Below, piece after piece: positions 1 to 5,766 of a DNA stretch of 33,308 nucleotides. How positions within the stretch are numbered: position 1 is the first letter of the stretch; every line of letters begins with the position of its first letter. The notes below the pieces were generated by a model. It had not been told where the DNA came from. It did no database searches and worked only from the letters and a program-made list of their open reading frames with translations. The translations under genes were made by a program, and so were the position numbers. The DNA is from Ohtaekwangia sp. (GTDB lineage Bacteria > Bacteroidota > Bacteroidia > Cytophagales > Cyclobacteriaceae): assembly GCA_021155195.1 (NCBI GenBank), contig JAJNPV010000033.1:1-33308 (forward strand), given 5' to 3'.

Positions 1-61
1 GCTTGCAGGCGTTTCATCATTACAAGTTAGCATGGAATGTTTGGTTGTCAAATTTTTGCTT

Positions 62-126
62 TATTAAACCTAAACGTCTTCGCCGTTGCGCTTACATCCT
101 CGCCCTGAAGGACGAGGTTTTACGCG
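62..126 (-). mobile_element. possible IS200/IS605-type end hairpin (remnant)
   Basis: Positions 98-117 form an imperfect hairpin (CCUCG-c-CC, loop UGAA, GG-a-CGAGG). On the minus strand it is followed by GATGTAAGCG. This resembles the hairpin-containing right ends that follow TnpB genes in IS200/IS605 elements. No transposase reading frame lies beside it in the window, so at most it is a remnant or the edge of an element outside the window. The call rests on remembered resemblance only. Confidence 0.25.
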
Positions 127-139
127 CTAACCGATAAAA

Positions 140-174
140 AAAACCACACCCCGATAACTTGGGGTGTGGTTGAT
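140..174 (-). terminator. intrinsic terminator of the leftward operon
   Basis: Arms AACCACACCCC (142-152) and GGGGTGTGGTT (161-171) pair perfectly around an 8-nt loop. On the minus strand the stem runs straight into a run of U residues (the A run at 135-143 on the plus strand). It lies about 10 bases past the stop codon of the methyltransferase gene, as expected for the end of that operon. Confidence 0.85.
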
Positions 175-182
175 TTCAATAA

Positions 183-1787
183 CTAAGCTAATTTAGTTGC
201 TTTCAATAAGGTGACATTTACTTTTGTCCCCTCAAATCCAGCATCTGCGATTTTATTAAATTCGCAATTAGCATTTTTAAGCATTTGCTTGTTGTGCATA
301 ATTGCTGGTAATACAGCTACTAATACACCACCAACTTTCAATTGCTCAAATGCATGGTTTAAATGTGACTCTGCCCTACCCTCGCTAAAAGGAGGATTCA
401 TCAACACACGATCAAACTTACCTAAGTTATCTAAAGCTAGAAAATCGCCTTGGATTACATTAGTAAATCCCATTTCTTTGAGAATGAAGCAATGTGTCAT
501 TGATACATCAACACACGTTACAAGCGATTTGTTAAACACTTGGCTTAACAATCCACCCATACCAGCACTAGGTTCTAGAATGGTGTGATGCTCTTCAATT
601 TCTGCTAAATCATGAACCTTTACTGATAATGCCTCTGGCGTTGGATAATACTGATAAGACACGCTGTTTGGCACTACACCTGTACGCACAATTTCTGATA
701 GCACAGGGTCGATATTAAAGTCAAAAACCCACTCATGATTTGCAGTATTTTTATAGCCTCCAAGATAAATCATGATTGACTCCACTTTTCCTAGTAACAC
801 CTTATCTTCTTTAAATGAATTAAATTCATACAAAGAAATACAATGGTCTTTATCCATTTTATGATGTCTGCGGATTAAATCGTTTATTCCTTTCCTTACA
901 TCCATACCTATTACATCATCGTGCAACACAAACTCCTTAAACTTACGTTTAGGTGGTTCGCGCAACTCGCTTGGTATAGCTGCTGGGTGGAGTGTAGCCA
1001 ACACTTTATTTAACTTCCAGCTCATGTCGGGATGAATCTCGACGTGGACTGTACCTTTTTTGTAAATGCGTAAACGAAAGGCACCACCATCAAAATCAAA
1101 CCACTCCCCGAACTTCTTCGCATTAATGATGCGATCTACATCCGAATAAGTGGTGTAACTAGATGCAGCTTCTTCACCACGCAAATGTGCGATGCAAGCA
1201 CGTAAATCACTTACATAATTCATTTGAGTATGTTGAAGATAACCATAACGATCCAAGCAATATTCAATAATCATTCTGTCTGTAAAGCCAAAACGACTAT
1301 TAGTTGCATGATGACGCGATAATTTTCGGTGAGCACCGTCTACTTTTTCTGCAAAGAACTGTTCACGGTTCAACATTAAATCTAACAGTGTTGAAGTAAC
1401 CATTTCACGTTCGAACGGAGGAGTTGTCATTTTATTGATCATCTCATTCCATTCATTACGTTTCTCTGCAGCAAAGACGTCCATGGTTTTAGTTAACGAC
1501 ATTGCCATAGACCAATAAGTAGCGTCTAGACTTCGCATACCGCCTTTAATGTCAAAAATTGACTCTACATTAAAGCTTGCAATGCCATTACCACGGTTTC
1601 CCCAGAGGAAGTGTGAAAATGCCGCACTATCCCTTTTTGCTGTTTCGGAAATATATTCAAGTTGTTTTTTAAGTAACTCATATTCTCCTATCAAAGCTTC
1701 TAGCGGGTTATAAACGCTCAAAGGTAGTTGATTTACTACCTCATTACCAGATTCATCAAAAATATCTAAGTTCACTGGAGCATTCAT
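183..1787 (-). CDS. DUF4942-type protein with C-terminal adenine-specific DNA methyltransferase domain
   Basis: A 534-residue protein. The N-terminal two thirds resembles the DUF4942 family. The C-terminal part is a Rossmann methyltransferase: AdoMet-binding motif I (LEPSAGMGG, about residue 404) and catalytic motif IV NPPF (about residue 462), the form typical of N6-adenine methyltransferases. It probably methylates plasmid or host DNA and could protect against restriction; no cognate nuclease is visible. I chose the ATG at 1787 because it follows the upstream TAG by one base and has a G-rich stretch (GGCGGUG) before it. The longer frame to 1820 would overlap the upstream gene by about 30 bases. 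It is last in a five-gene leftward operon. The protein ends in KLA, one of many Ala-rich termini in the window. The family call is strong; the recognition site is unknown. Confidence 0.8.
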   Translation of the reverse strand: MNAPVNLDIFDESGNEVVNQLPLSVYNPLEALIGEYELLKKQLEYISETAKRDSAAFSHFLWGNRGNGIASFNVESIFDIKGGMRSLDATYWSMAMSLTKTMDVFAAEKRNEWNEMINKMTTPPFEREMVTSTLLDLMLNREQFFAEKVDGAHRKLSRHHATNSRFGFTDRMIIEYCLDRYGYLQHTQMNYVSDLRACIAHLRGEEAASSYTTYSDVDRIINAKKFGEWFDFDGGAFRLRIYKKGTVHVEIHPDMSWKLNKVLATLHPAAIPSELREPPKRKFKEFVLHDDVIGMDVRKGINDLIRRHHKMDKDHCISLYEFNSFKEDKVLLGKVESIMIYLGGYKNTANHEWVFDFNIDPVLSEIVRTGVVPNSVSYQYYPTPEALSVKVHDLAEIEEHHTILEPSAGMGGLLSQVFNKSLVTCVDVSMTHCFILKEMGFTNVIQGDFLALDNLGKFDRVLMNPPFSEGRAESHLNHAFEQLKVGGVLVAVLPAIMHNKQMLKNANCEFNKIADAGFEGTKVNVTLLKATKLA

Positions 1788-1788
1788 G

Positions 1789-2076
1789 CTACACCGCCTT
1801 TGCTCTAGCAATGGCTGCATTTGCTAGTTGAATAGCATCAACAATTTCCGGGTCAGTACTGATTGTATGGCACTCTGCTGCACCTACTAATATCTCCAGT
1901 GCATGTAAAAGCTCTGGTGCGGCAGCAAACAATCTTGCATTTTCTTCATCCTCAATCAATGCTTGCGCATGGCCATGAGTACCTAATTGAGAAATGGACC
2001 GTTGCGGTGCCTCGGTTAAAATCTTACCAGAGCCCTCTTCAACAACAGAACGGTTTCTTTTTACAAAGTTTTTCAT
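1789..2076 (-). CDS. small hypothetical protein with phage-like ENARLFAAAPELL motif
   Basis: A 95-residue protein without membrane segments. Its middle carries ENARLFAAAPELLHAL, a pattern common in short phage and plasmid proteins of unknown function (N-A-x-L-x-A-A-A-P-E-L-L). Its role is unknown. The start has a good SD (AGGAG) in front. The leader 2095-2123 can fold into a UUCG-capped hairpin whose CUCC could also pair with the SD. It is fourth in the leftward operon and ends one base before the start of the methyltransferase gene, so the two are probably translationally coupled. Confidence 0.7.
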   Translation of the reverse strand: MKNFVKRNRSVVEEGSGKILTEAPQRSISQLGTHGHAQALIEDEENARLFAAAPELLHALEILVGAAECHTISTDPEIVDAIQLANAAIARAKAV

Positions 2077-2083
2077 TTTAATT

Positions 2084-2123
2084 CTCCTATTTTTACCGAA
2101 CCCCCCGAAGGGAGCCCAGTGGT
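2084..2123 (-). promoter_or_regulatory. SD-toggle leader of the 95-residue protein gene
   Basis: On the minus strand, GGGCUCCC-UUCG-GGGGGUUC forms a hairpin inside an outer ACC/GGU clamp (2095-2123). The CUCC of its 5' arm is complementary to the SD AGGAG (2084-2088). It shares the G-rich/CUCC/SD layout of the other leaders, but here the anti-SD sits in the 5' arm. Confidence 0.45.
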
Positions 2124-2127
2124 TAAG

Positions 2128-2745
2128 TTAAGCTGCTTGTCTTGAAGGAATTGCTTCCTCCCATACCGTATCGCTACGCACAAACAACGTACCTGAAATT
2201 TTAATAATTGCTTGGTTTACCCAGTGCTGCAGTGCGACTTTATCTAACTCTGTAATCCCCTCAAAAGGTCTTACTTTGCCGTGAAAAATTCGCTCTTGGT
2301 AATTACCAGTAACATCTACTGAAATGTAGCCAATCTGAGTATCACCCCGCATCAACCAAAAACCACTGTAGTCCCCACATGACATGGAATAACTAACAGG
2401 TGTTGATGCAAGATTCTCAAATTCATCCCGTGATAACTTAGTAAATTTGGCTCGATATCCTGAACTAATATTTATCAAGTAAAACTGATCACTGCTGGAT
2501 AGATTGGTTAAATAACCAACCGCTTCATTTTCTTGTCTGGACAGACCTAGATTAACTATATGTGTATGCATATTTCCTACCACCCAAGCGATTTGCGCGC
2601 CAGGTGTTGCCATTAACATTAAGTTAGCTTTGTCATGTACCAAAAGATCATTTGGATAATGCTGCATTAATTCCAATCCATGTTTGACGATGATGTCTTG
2701 CATAGACTGGACGACTGATACAACAAACTCTTCTTGATTCTTCAT
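2128..2745 (-). CDS. hypothetical protein, 205 residues
   Basis: I do not recognise this protein. It looks soluble, with no signal peptide, membrane segment or obvious catalytic motif, and a mixed alpha/beta composition. It ends in SRQAA. The ATG at 2745 is preferred over an in-frame start at 2799 because AAAGGAGAA lies directly before it and the longer version would translate through the structured leader 2753-2802. It is third of five genes in the leftward operon. The leader is one of the clearest SD-toggle structures in the window. Confidence 0.7.
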   Translation of the reverse strand: MKNQEEFVVSVVQSMQDIIVKHGLELMQHYPNDLLVHDKANLMLMATPGAQIAWVVGNMHTHIVNLGLSRQENEAVGYLTNLSSSDQFYLINISSGYRAKFTKLSRDEFENLASTPVSYSMSCGDYSGFWLMRGDTQIGYISVDVTGNYQERIFHGKVRPFEGITELDKVALQHWVNQAIIKISGTLFVRSDTVWEEAIPSRQAA

Positions 2746-2752
2746 TTTGATT

Positions 2753-2802
2753 CTCCTTTGATAAAGGAGACTAGTCCGCAATGGGGAGCTAGCCCCCAAT
2801 TG
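2753..2802 (-). promoter_or_regulatory. three-state SD-toggle leader of the 205-residue protein gene
   Basis: Three pairings compete on the minus strand. (a) CUCCUUU (2763-2769) pairs with AAAGGAG (2753-2759) over a 3-nt loop and buries the SD. (b) GGGGGCUAG (2789-2797) pairs with CUAGUCUCC (2766-2774), 9 pairs with G-U, taking the anti-SD away. (c) CAAUUGGGG (2794-2802) pairs with CCCCAUUG (2779-2786) with one bulged U, excluding (b). Folds were done by eye. Confidence 0.6.
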
Positions 2803-2822
2803 GGTTGAAATTTAAAATCTAC

Positions 2823-3053
2823 TTAATTAGGTAGGTTTTCTTTACGACATACAAAAACACATATCTTATTATCTGCTGACTGACGAGAAGGTTGACATAG
2901 GAAAACCCAACCATCCGCTACTTCAGATCCACTTCCCCAACAACAGGAAGTTTTACTGTCTAGCATAGATTTGATTCTCTCCTTCTCAAGTACTTCAGTC
3001 ACGATACAATCTGAGTAATATGTTTCTGCCATCTTAGCCAATGTCATCGTCAT
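2823..3053 (-). CDS. hypothetical protein, 76 residues
   Basis: A short protein without recognisable domain. It has Cys-Cys-Trp-Gly in the middle (about residues 37-40) and a VFVCRK stretch near the end. The start ATG (3053) is two bases after the upstream stop; an ATG two codons later is also possible. AGAGG in the end of the upstream gene can serve as SD, so translation is probably coupled to it. It is second gene of the leftward operon. Function unknown. Confidence 0.6.
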   Translation of the reverse strand: MTMTLAKMAETYYSDCIVTEVLEKERIKSMLDSKTSCCWGSGSEVADGWVFLCQPSRQSADNKICVFVCRKENLPN

Positions 3054-3055
3054 GA

Positions 3056-3229
3056 TTAGTTACCTCTTGACGTTACATTAGATAAAGACGCTTGCTCTAA
3101 CTCATCTTCACTGAAGTGATCATAAGCATGTACTGCTTCAGAAATTGCGTTCGAATTACCAAACAATTTTTCTGAAATTGCTTTTTGTTCAGCAATGATT
3201 TTGTCTAAACTGGTGTGCAAAGTACTCAT
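3056..3229 (-). CDS. hypothetical protein, 57 residues, first gene of the leftward operon
   Basis: A small acidic, probably helical protein of unknown function. The ATG at 3229 has a good SD (GGAGAU, 3236-3241 in plus coordinates). The in-frame ATG at 3280 was rejected because it would translate through the structured leader. It is the first gene after the promoter at 3462-3490 and its leader holds all three RNA elements described here: the 5'-end hairpin, the two-hairpin module and the SD toggle. Confidence 0.65.
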   Translation of the reverse strand: MSTLHTSLDKIIAEQKAISEKLFGNSNAISEAVHAYDHFSEDELEQASLSNVTSRGN

Positions 3230-3235
3230 TATTTT

Positions 3236-3283
3236 ATCTCCTGGATTGCGGAGATTGACTCCAATGGAGTTAATCCCCATTGG
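3236..3283 (-). promoter_or_regulatory. three-state SD-toggle leader of the 57-residue protein gene
   Basis: Minus strand: GGGGAUU (3272-3278) pairs with AAUCUCC (3250-3256). CCAAUGGGG (3275-3283) pairs with CUCCAUUGG (3261-3269). AUCUCC (3250-3255) pairs with the SD GGAGAU (3236-3241). The first two share the GGGG and exclude each other; freeing AUCUCC allows the SD to be masked. Confidence 0.6.
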
Positions 3284-3338
3284 GTTGTGAAATGCATAGC
3301 AGGAAGCTATACGTGTTCTGCCTGTTAGGGCAAGAATT
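3284..3338 (-). promoter_or_regulatory. two-hairpin RNA module, copy 1 (minus strand)
   Basis: Minus strand: hairpin 1 UUCUUGCC-CUAACA-GGCAGAA (3316-3336), then hairpin 2 GUAUAGC-UUCCU-GCUAUGC (3294-3312), then tail AUUUCACAA. Here hairpin 1 lacks a GNRA loop, but the order, spacing and tail match the plus-strand copies, and an SD toggle follows directly as in those copies. Confidence 0.55.
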
Positions 3339-3417
3339 TTGAATTTTTTTTGATTTACTTCAGAATAGTCTGTCCTCTACATGAGAGAGCACAGGACAGG
3401 AAACTCGTTTGACTAGC

Positions 3418-3454
3418 GTGATATGCTTGATATTTAATGTGTCTTAGCTAACAC
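3418..3454 (-). promoter_or_regulatory. 5'-end RNA element, copy 1
   Basis: At the predicted +1 of the leftward promoter the transcript begins GUGUUAGCUAAGACAC followed by AUUAAAUAUCAAGCAUAUC. GUGU/ACAC form a short stem. It is clearly related to the elements at 23340 and 31701. The loop-to-downstream pairing is weaker here (GCU with AGC). Confidence 0.5.
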
Positions 3455-3490
3455 GGTACTAATATTACTTACTTATACTAGTACCGTCAA
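3453..3490 (-). promoter_or_regulatory. sigma70-type promoter inside an inverted-repeat operator
   Basis: Minus strand: -35 TTGACG (3485-3490), 17-bp spacer, -10 TAATAT (3462-3467). A 9-bp inverted repeat, ACGGTACTA (3453-3461) and TAGTACCGT (3479-3487), overlaps the -35 and flanks the -10, as expected for a repressor operator. It would start the leftward operon at about 3454-3455. No obvious repressor gene adjoins it. Confidence 0.7.
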
Positions 3491-3559
3491 TGCAAGACTT
3501 ATTATTGTCCAAACGTTTAAATTTAGCCTAAAAACTTGTTTAATGACTTGTGCGCAATG

Positions 3560-3958
3560 TTACCTTTCACGATAAGACTCTAACTTTTCTTCGGAAATTA
3601 GACCAAGCTTTTGTAATTGAACTGCAATAGCTAGCACTGAGCGTTCGAAACTGTTAGCCAACTGTTCAATGTTGGGGTTGCTTTTGTAGGTTTCTTCTAG
3701 CAATTTCTTTTCATCACCGCTCCATGGAAAGTGTGATTTAGGCGGCTTTCCTTCAGACATATTTATTTCCCTACGTACTTTAGGTTCGCGTTTCCGTATG
3801 GATTTCTTTGGTTTTTCTAACCTAAGAAGTTCTTCCGATAAATCATAAAGAGACCGAATTACTTCTGGTCTGTTAGTTAGAGAACTATCATCTAATACAA
3901 CACCAGTTTCAGGGTGTATTCCTTTAGCTAGTAACTTCAGTTGTTCACTTAATCTCAT
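3560..3958 (-). CDS. hypothetical protein with C-terminal SANT/Myb-like helical region
   Basis: About 132 residues from the ATG at 3958 (a GTG at 3979 would add 7 residues; neither has a strong SD). The N-terminal part reads GIHPETGVVLDDSSLTNRPEVIRSLY, a pattern I recall from other plasmid and cyanobacterial proteins of unknown role. A basic linker (KKSIRKREPKVRRE) follows. The C-terminal part, FPWSGDEKKLLEE then LANSFERSVLAI and LQKLGL, looks like a SANT/Myb-type helix-turn-helix, so DNA binding is plausible. It lies 20-40 bases after the membrane protein gene at 4002-4337 and upstream of the operator-bearing promoter, which makes it a candidate regulator, though this is inference. Confidence 0.6.
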   Translation of the reverse strand: MRLSEQLKLLAKGIHPETGVVLDDSSLTNRPEVIRSLYDLSEELLRLEKPKKSIRKREPKVRREINMSEGKPPKSHFPWSGDEKKLLEETYKSNPNIEQLANSFERSVLAIAVQLQKLGLISEEKLESYRER

Positions 3959-4001
3959 ATCACTCACAATACTTTTCACGCTTAATGTAAATTAAGACGA
4001 C

Positions 4002-4337
4002 TTATAACAATCTGTCCAGGGCTTCTTGATTAGCAACCCGCTCATCTTCCAATCGCTGCTCCTCCTCTACGCGATATGCCTCATCCTGAATGACCTGTTG
4101 TTGACGTCTGAACTCGTCTTCACTGCTCAATGATGAACTTGCATTTCCAGCAATCGTTGGTTGGACTAGGTCTGGTAATTTACTGTATTGATATACGCAA
4201 TATGCAATTAGACTGGAAATGATTGTGCCTACCAAACGACCTTCTGAAATAGATAATAAGGCAAAAAAACAGAAAAAACAGAACACTATTTTTTTTGTTA
4301 GCGTCATTTTCTTAAAAACTTCTAAATTAATCTTCAT
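4002..4337 (-). CDS. small membrane protein with charged C-terminal tail
   Basis: A 111-residue protein. Two hydrophobic stretches (about residues 15-31 and 33-48) form one or two membrane segments. They are followed by a Ser-rich linker and a Glu/Gln/Arg-rich, probably coiled, tail (about 75-111) that would be cytoplasmic. The start is supported by AAAGG six bases before the ATG. No family recognised. It is divergent from the gene trio that begins at 4605. The intervening region (4338-4604) holds only a weak CATCTG/CAGATG hairpin and AT-rich sequence. Confidence 0.6.
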   Translation of the reverse strand: MKINLEVFKKMTLTKKIVFCFFCFFALLSISEGRLVGTIISSLIAYCVYQYSKLPDLVQPTIAGNASSSLSSEDEFRRQQQVIQDEAYRVEEEQRLEDERVANQEALDRLL

Positions 4338-4604
4338 TTTGTAACCTTTAAAATAAAAACATCTGATTCAAATTACTACAGATGACTGATGCTTTCAATC
4401 ATAAGATGTAATGTTAATGCGCTTACGCCTTCTAATTTTTTTGGTATTTATCTTATTCATGACCAAAATTATCATACAAGTATGGCCTGTCAAATTTAGT
4501 CCAATAAGCATTGGTGGCATTTTATAAGATGGCTAAATTGGTGTTATATATGACTATTGAAAATTAACCATCTATGTAGAATGGAGAACATTATTGAGGT
4601 GAAT

Positions 4605-4871
4605 ATGAACATAGATACTTTTCTGCAAGGAATAATACTGGTGACTGGCATCATCGGCCAGCTGTGCGTGGCCCATCGAAACCTGAAGGGCTTCTACTTC
4701 TGGATGGTGTGTAATATTGTCACCTTGTTTGTATCACTGAAGGCTGAAATGTACGGGATAGCTTCACTATCAGTTTTCTATTCGATTATGTGCTTCTACT
4801 CAATCCACAAGTGGCGTCAATTAGATAAAATTAGCTCAGAATTTAAGGTCAATCTTAATGAAAGCATTTAA
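4605..4871 (+). CDS. half-size PnuC-like membrane protein
   Basis: An 88-residue protein with three predicted membrane segments. It resembles the C-terminal half of PnuC nicotinamide-riboside transporters: IIGQ..., then GFYFWMVCNIV, then YGIASLSVFYSI and a final KWRQ. Full PnuC proteins are about 220-240 residues with a 3+1+3 SWEET-like fold; a lone three-helix half could act as a dimer, as SemiSWEETs do. The ATG at 4605 is preferred over 4557 because GAGGUGAAU precedes it. It overlaps the next gene by 14 bases, so the two are coupled. The PnuC resemblance is by eye; it might instead be an unrelated three-helix membrane protein. Confidence 0.5.
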   Translation: MNIDTFLQGIILVTGIIGQLCVAHRNLKGFYFWMVCNIVTLFVSLKAEMYGIASLSVFYSIMCFYSIHKWRQLDKISSEFKVNLNESI

Positions 4872-5766
4872 AGCATTATCTACGTGGGGCGGTTTATTAG
4901 TTTTTATTAGTGTATCTGCACTGGTACTCTATTTTGAAAGTAATCGACATGAAGCTAATCATCTACATATCTCCGTTAGCCCATGGGTTGGCTTCACACC
5001 AATTGCTTATGCCCAAGAAAAAGGCTGGATTGATACTAAATCATTCAAGTTTTCTTGGCATGTTGATATGAATGAAAGCGCAAAGTTATATGAAAGACAG
5101 TTAATTGATGGATTTCTATCTACACAATATGAAGTATTGCATCTGAATGTGGATAATCATTACCCCAAACCTGTGCTGCTCATTGATGCACCAAGTAGTG
5201 ATGACGTTATTTTATCCAACTACACCTTGATGGAATTATCAGACTACAAAAAAGAGGTGCTAGTCTACTTACCAAACCACACTGTGAATAAAAAATTTAT
5301 TCACCACTTTATTAATATTAACCAACTCAGTCATGTGAAATTTAAATTCATCAACAATGACTTGCATACATTACCACGCCACAAGAATAATGAAGTACCA
5401 GTCGTCATCGTTTCATACGCGCCCTACAGTGCTCAATTGATTGCTAATGGTTATAAGCTCATTGATGCAAACAACACTGTTCAATCTTTCCGGTTTGTTG
5501 ATGCCTTATTTATCAATGAGTCGCTTTTAAGCAATAGAGCTGACGATATTGAGAAATTAAAAGTTTCTATTGAAAAAGCCAGAAAGTTCATGATGGAAAA
5601 TCCTCGTGAGTTCTATGAGGTGGTGAGACCTTATCTCGAAGGACAGAGTTATGAAGAGTTCACAGCTTCAATTGAAGACTTAGAATGGGCTAATGAAAAG
5701 AATTACGCAACACTGGCTAATCATTTGCGTTCCAATAAAATTGATACGAGTTTTCTTAAATTATGA
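4858..5766 (+). CDS. NMT1/THI5-like periplasmic solute-binding protein
   Basis: A 302-residue protein. An N-terminal hydrophobic segment (about residues 9-26) acts as signal anchor; there is no lipobox Cys. The body begins with the family's typical opening: ISVSPWVGFTPIAYAQEKGW, matching the ...P..G..P...A...G.. pattern of the NMT1/SsuA/TauA binding proteins (type II periplasmic binding fold). No ABC permease or ATPase gene is nearby. It overlaps the GGDEF-EAL gene by four bases (ATGA), so it probably serves as a periplasmic sensor subunit for that protein rather than for transport. The ligand is unknown; the PnuC-like neighbour hints at a vitamin precursor, which is inference. Confidence 0.75.
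   Translation: MKAFKALSTWGGLLVFISVSALVLYFESNRHEANHLHISVSPWVGFTPIAYAQEKGWIDTKSFKFSWHVDMNESAKLYERQLIDGFLSTQYEVLHLNVDNHYPKPVLLIDAPSSDDVILSNYTLMELSDYKKEVLVYLPNHTVNKKFIHHFININQLSHVKFKFINNDLHTLPRHKNNEVPVVIVSYAPYSAQLIANGYKLIDANNTVQSFRFVDALFINESLLSNRADDIEKLKVSIEKARKFMMENPREFYEVVRPYLEGQSYEEFTASIEDLEWANEKNYATLANHLRSNKIDTSFLKL

Noticed and set aside
211..588. 125-codon frame opposite the DUF4942 methyltransferase gene
   Set aside because: It is antisense to conserved methyltransferase motifs and has no SD or protein-like features.
4338..4604. A defined promoter for the PnuC-like operon
   Set aside because: Several weak -10-like sequences (for example TTATAT near 4543) are present but none has a convincing -35 at the right distance.
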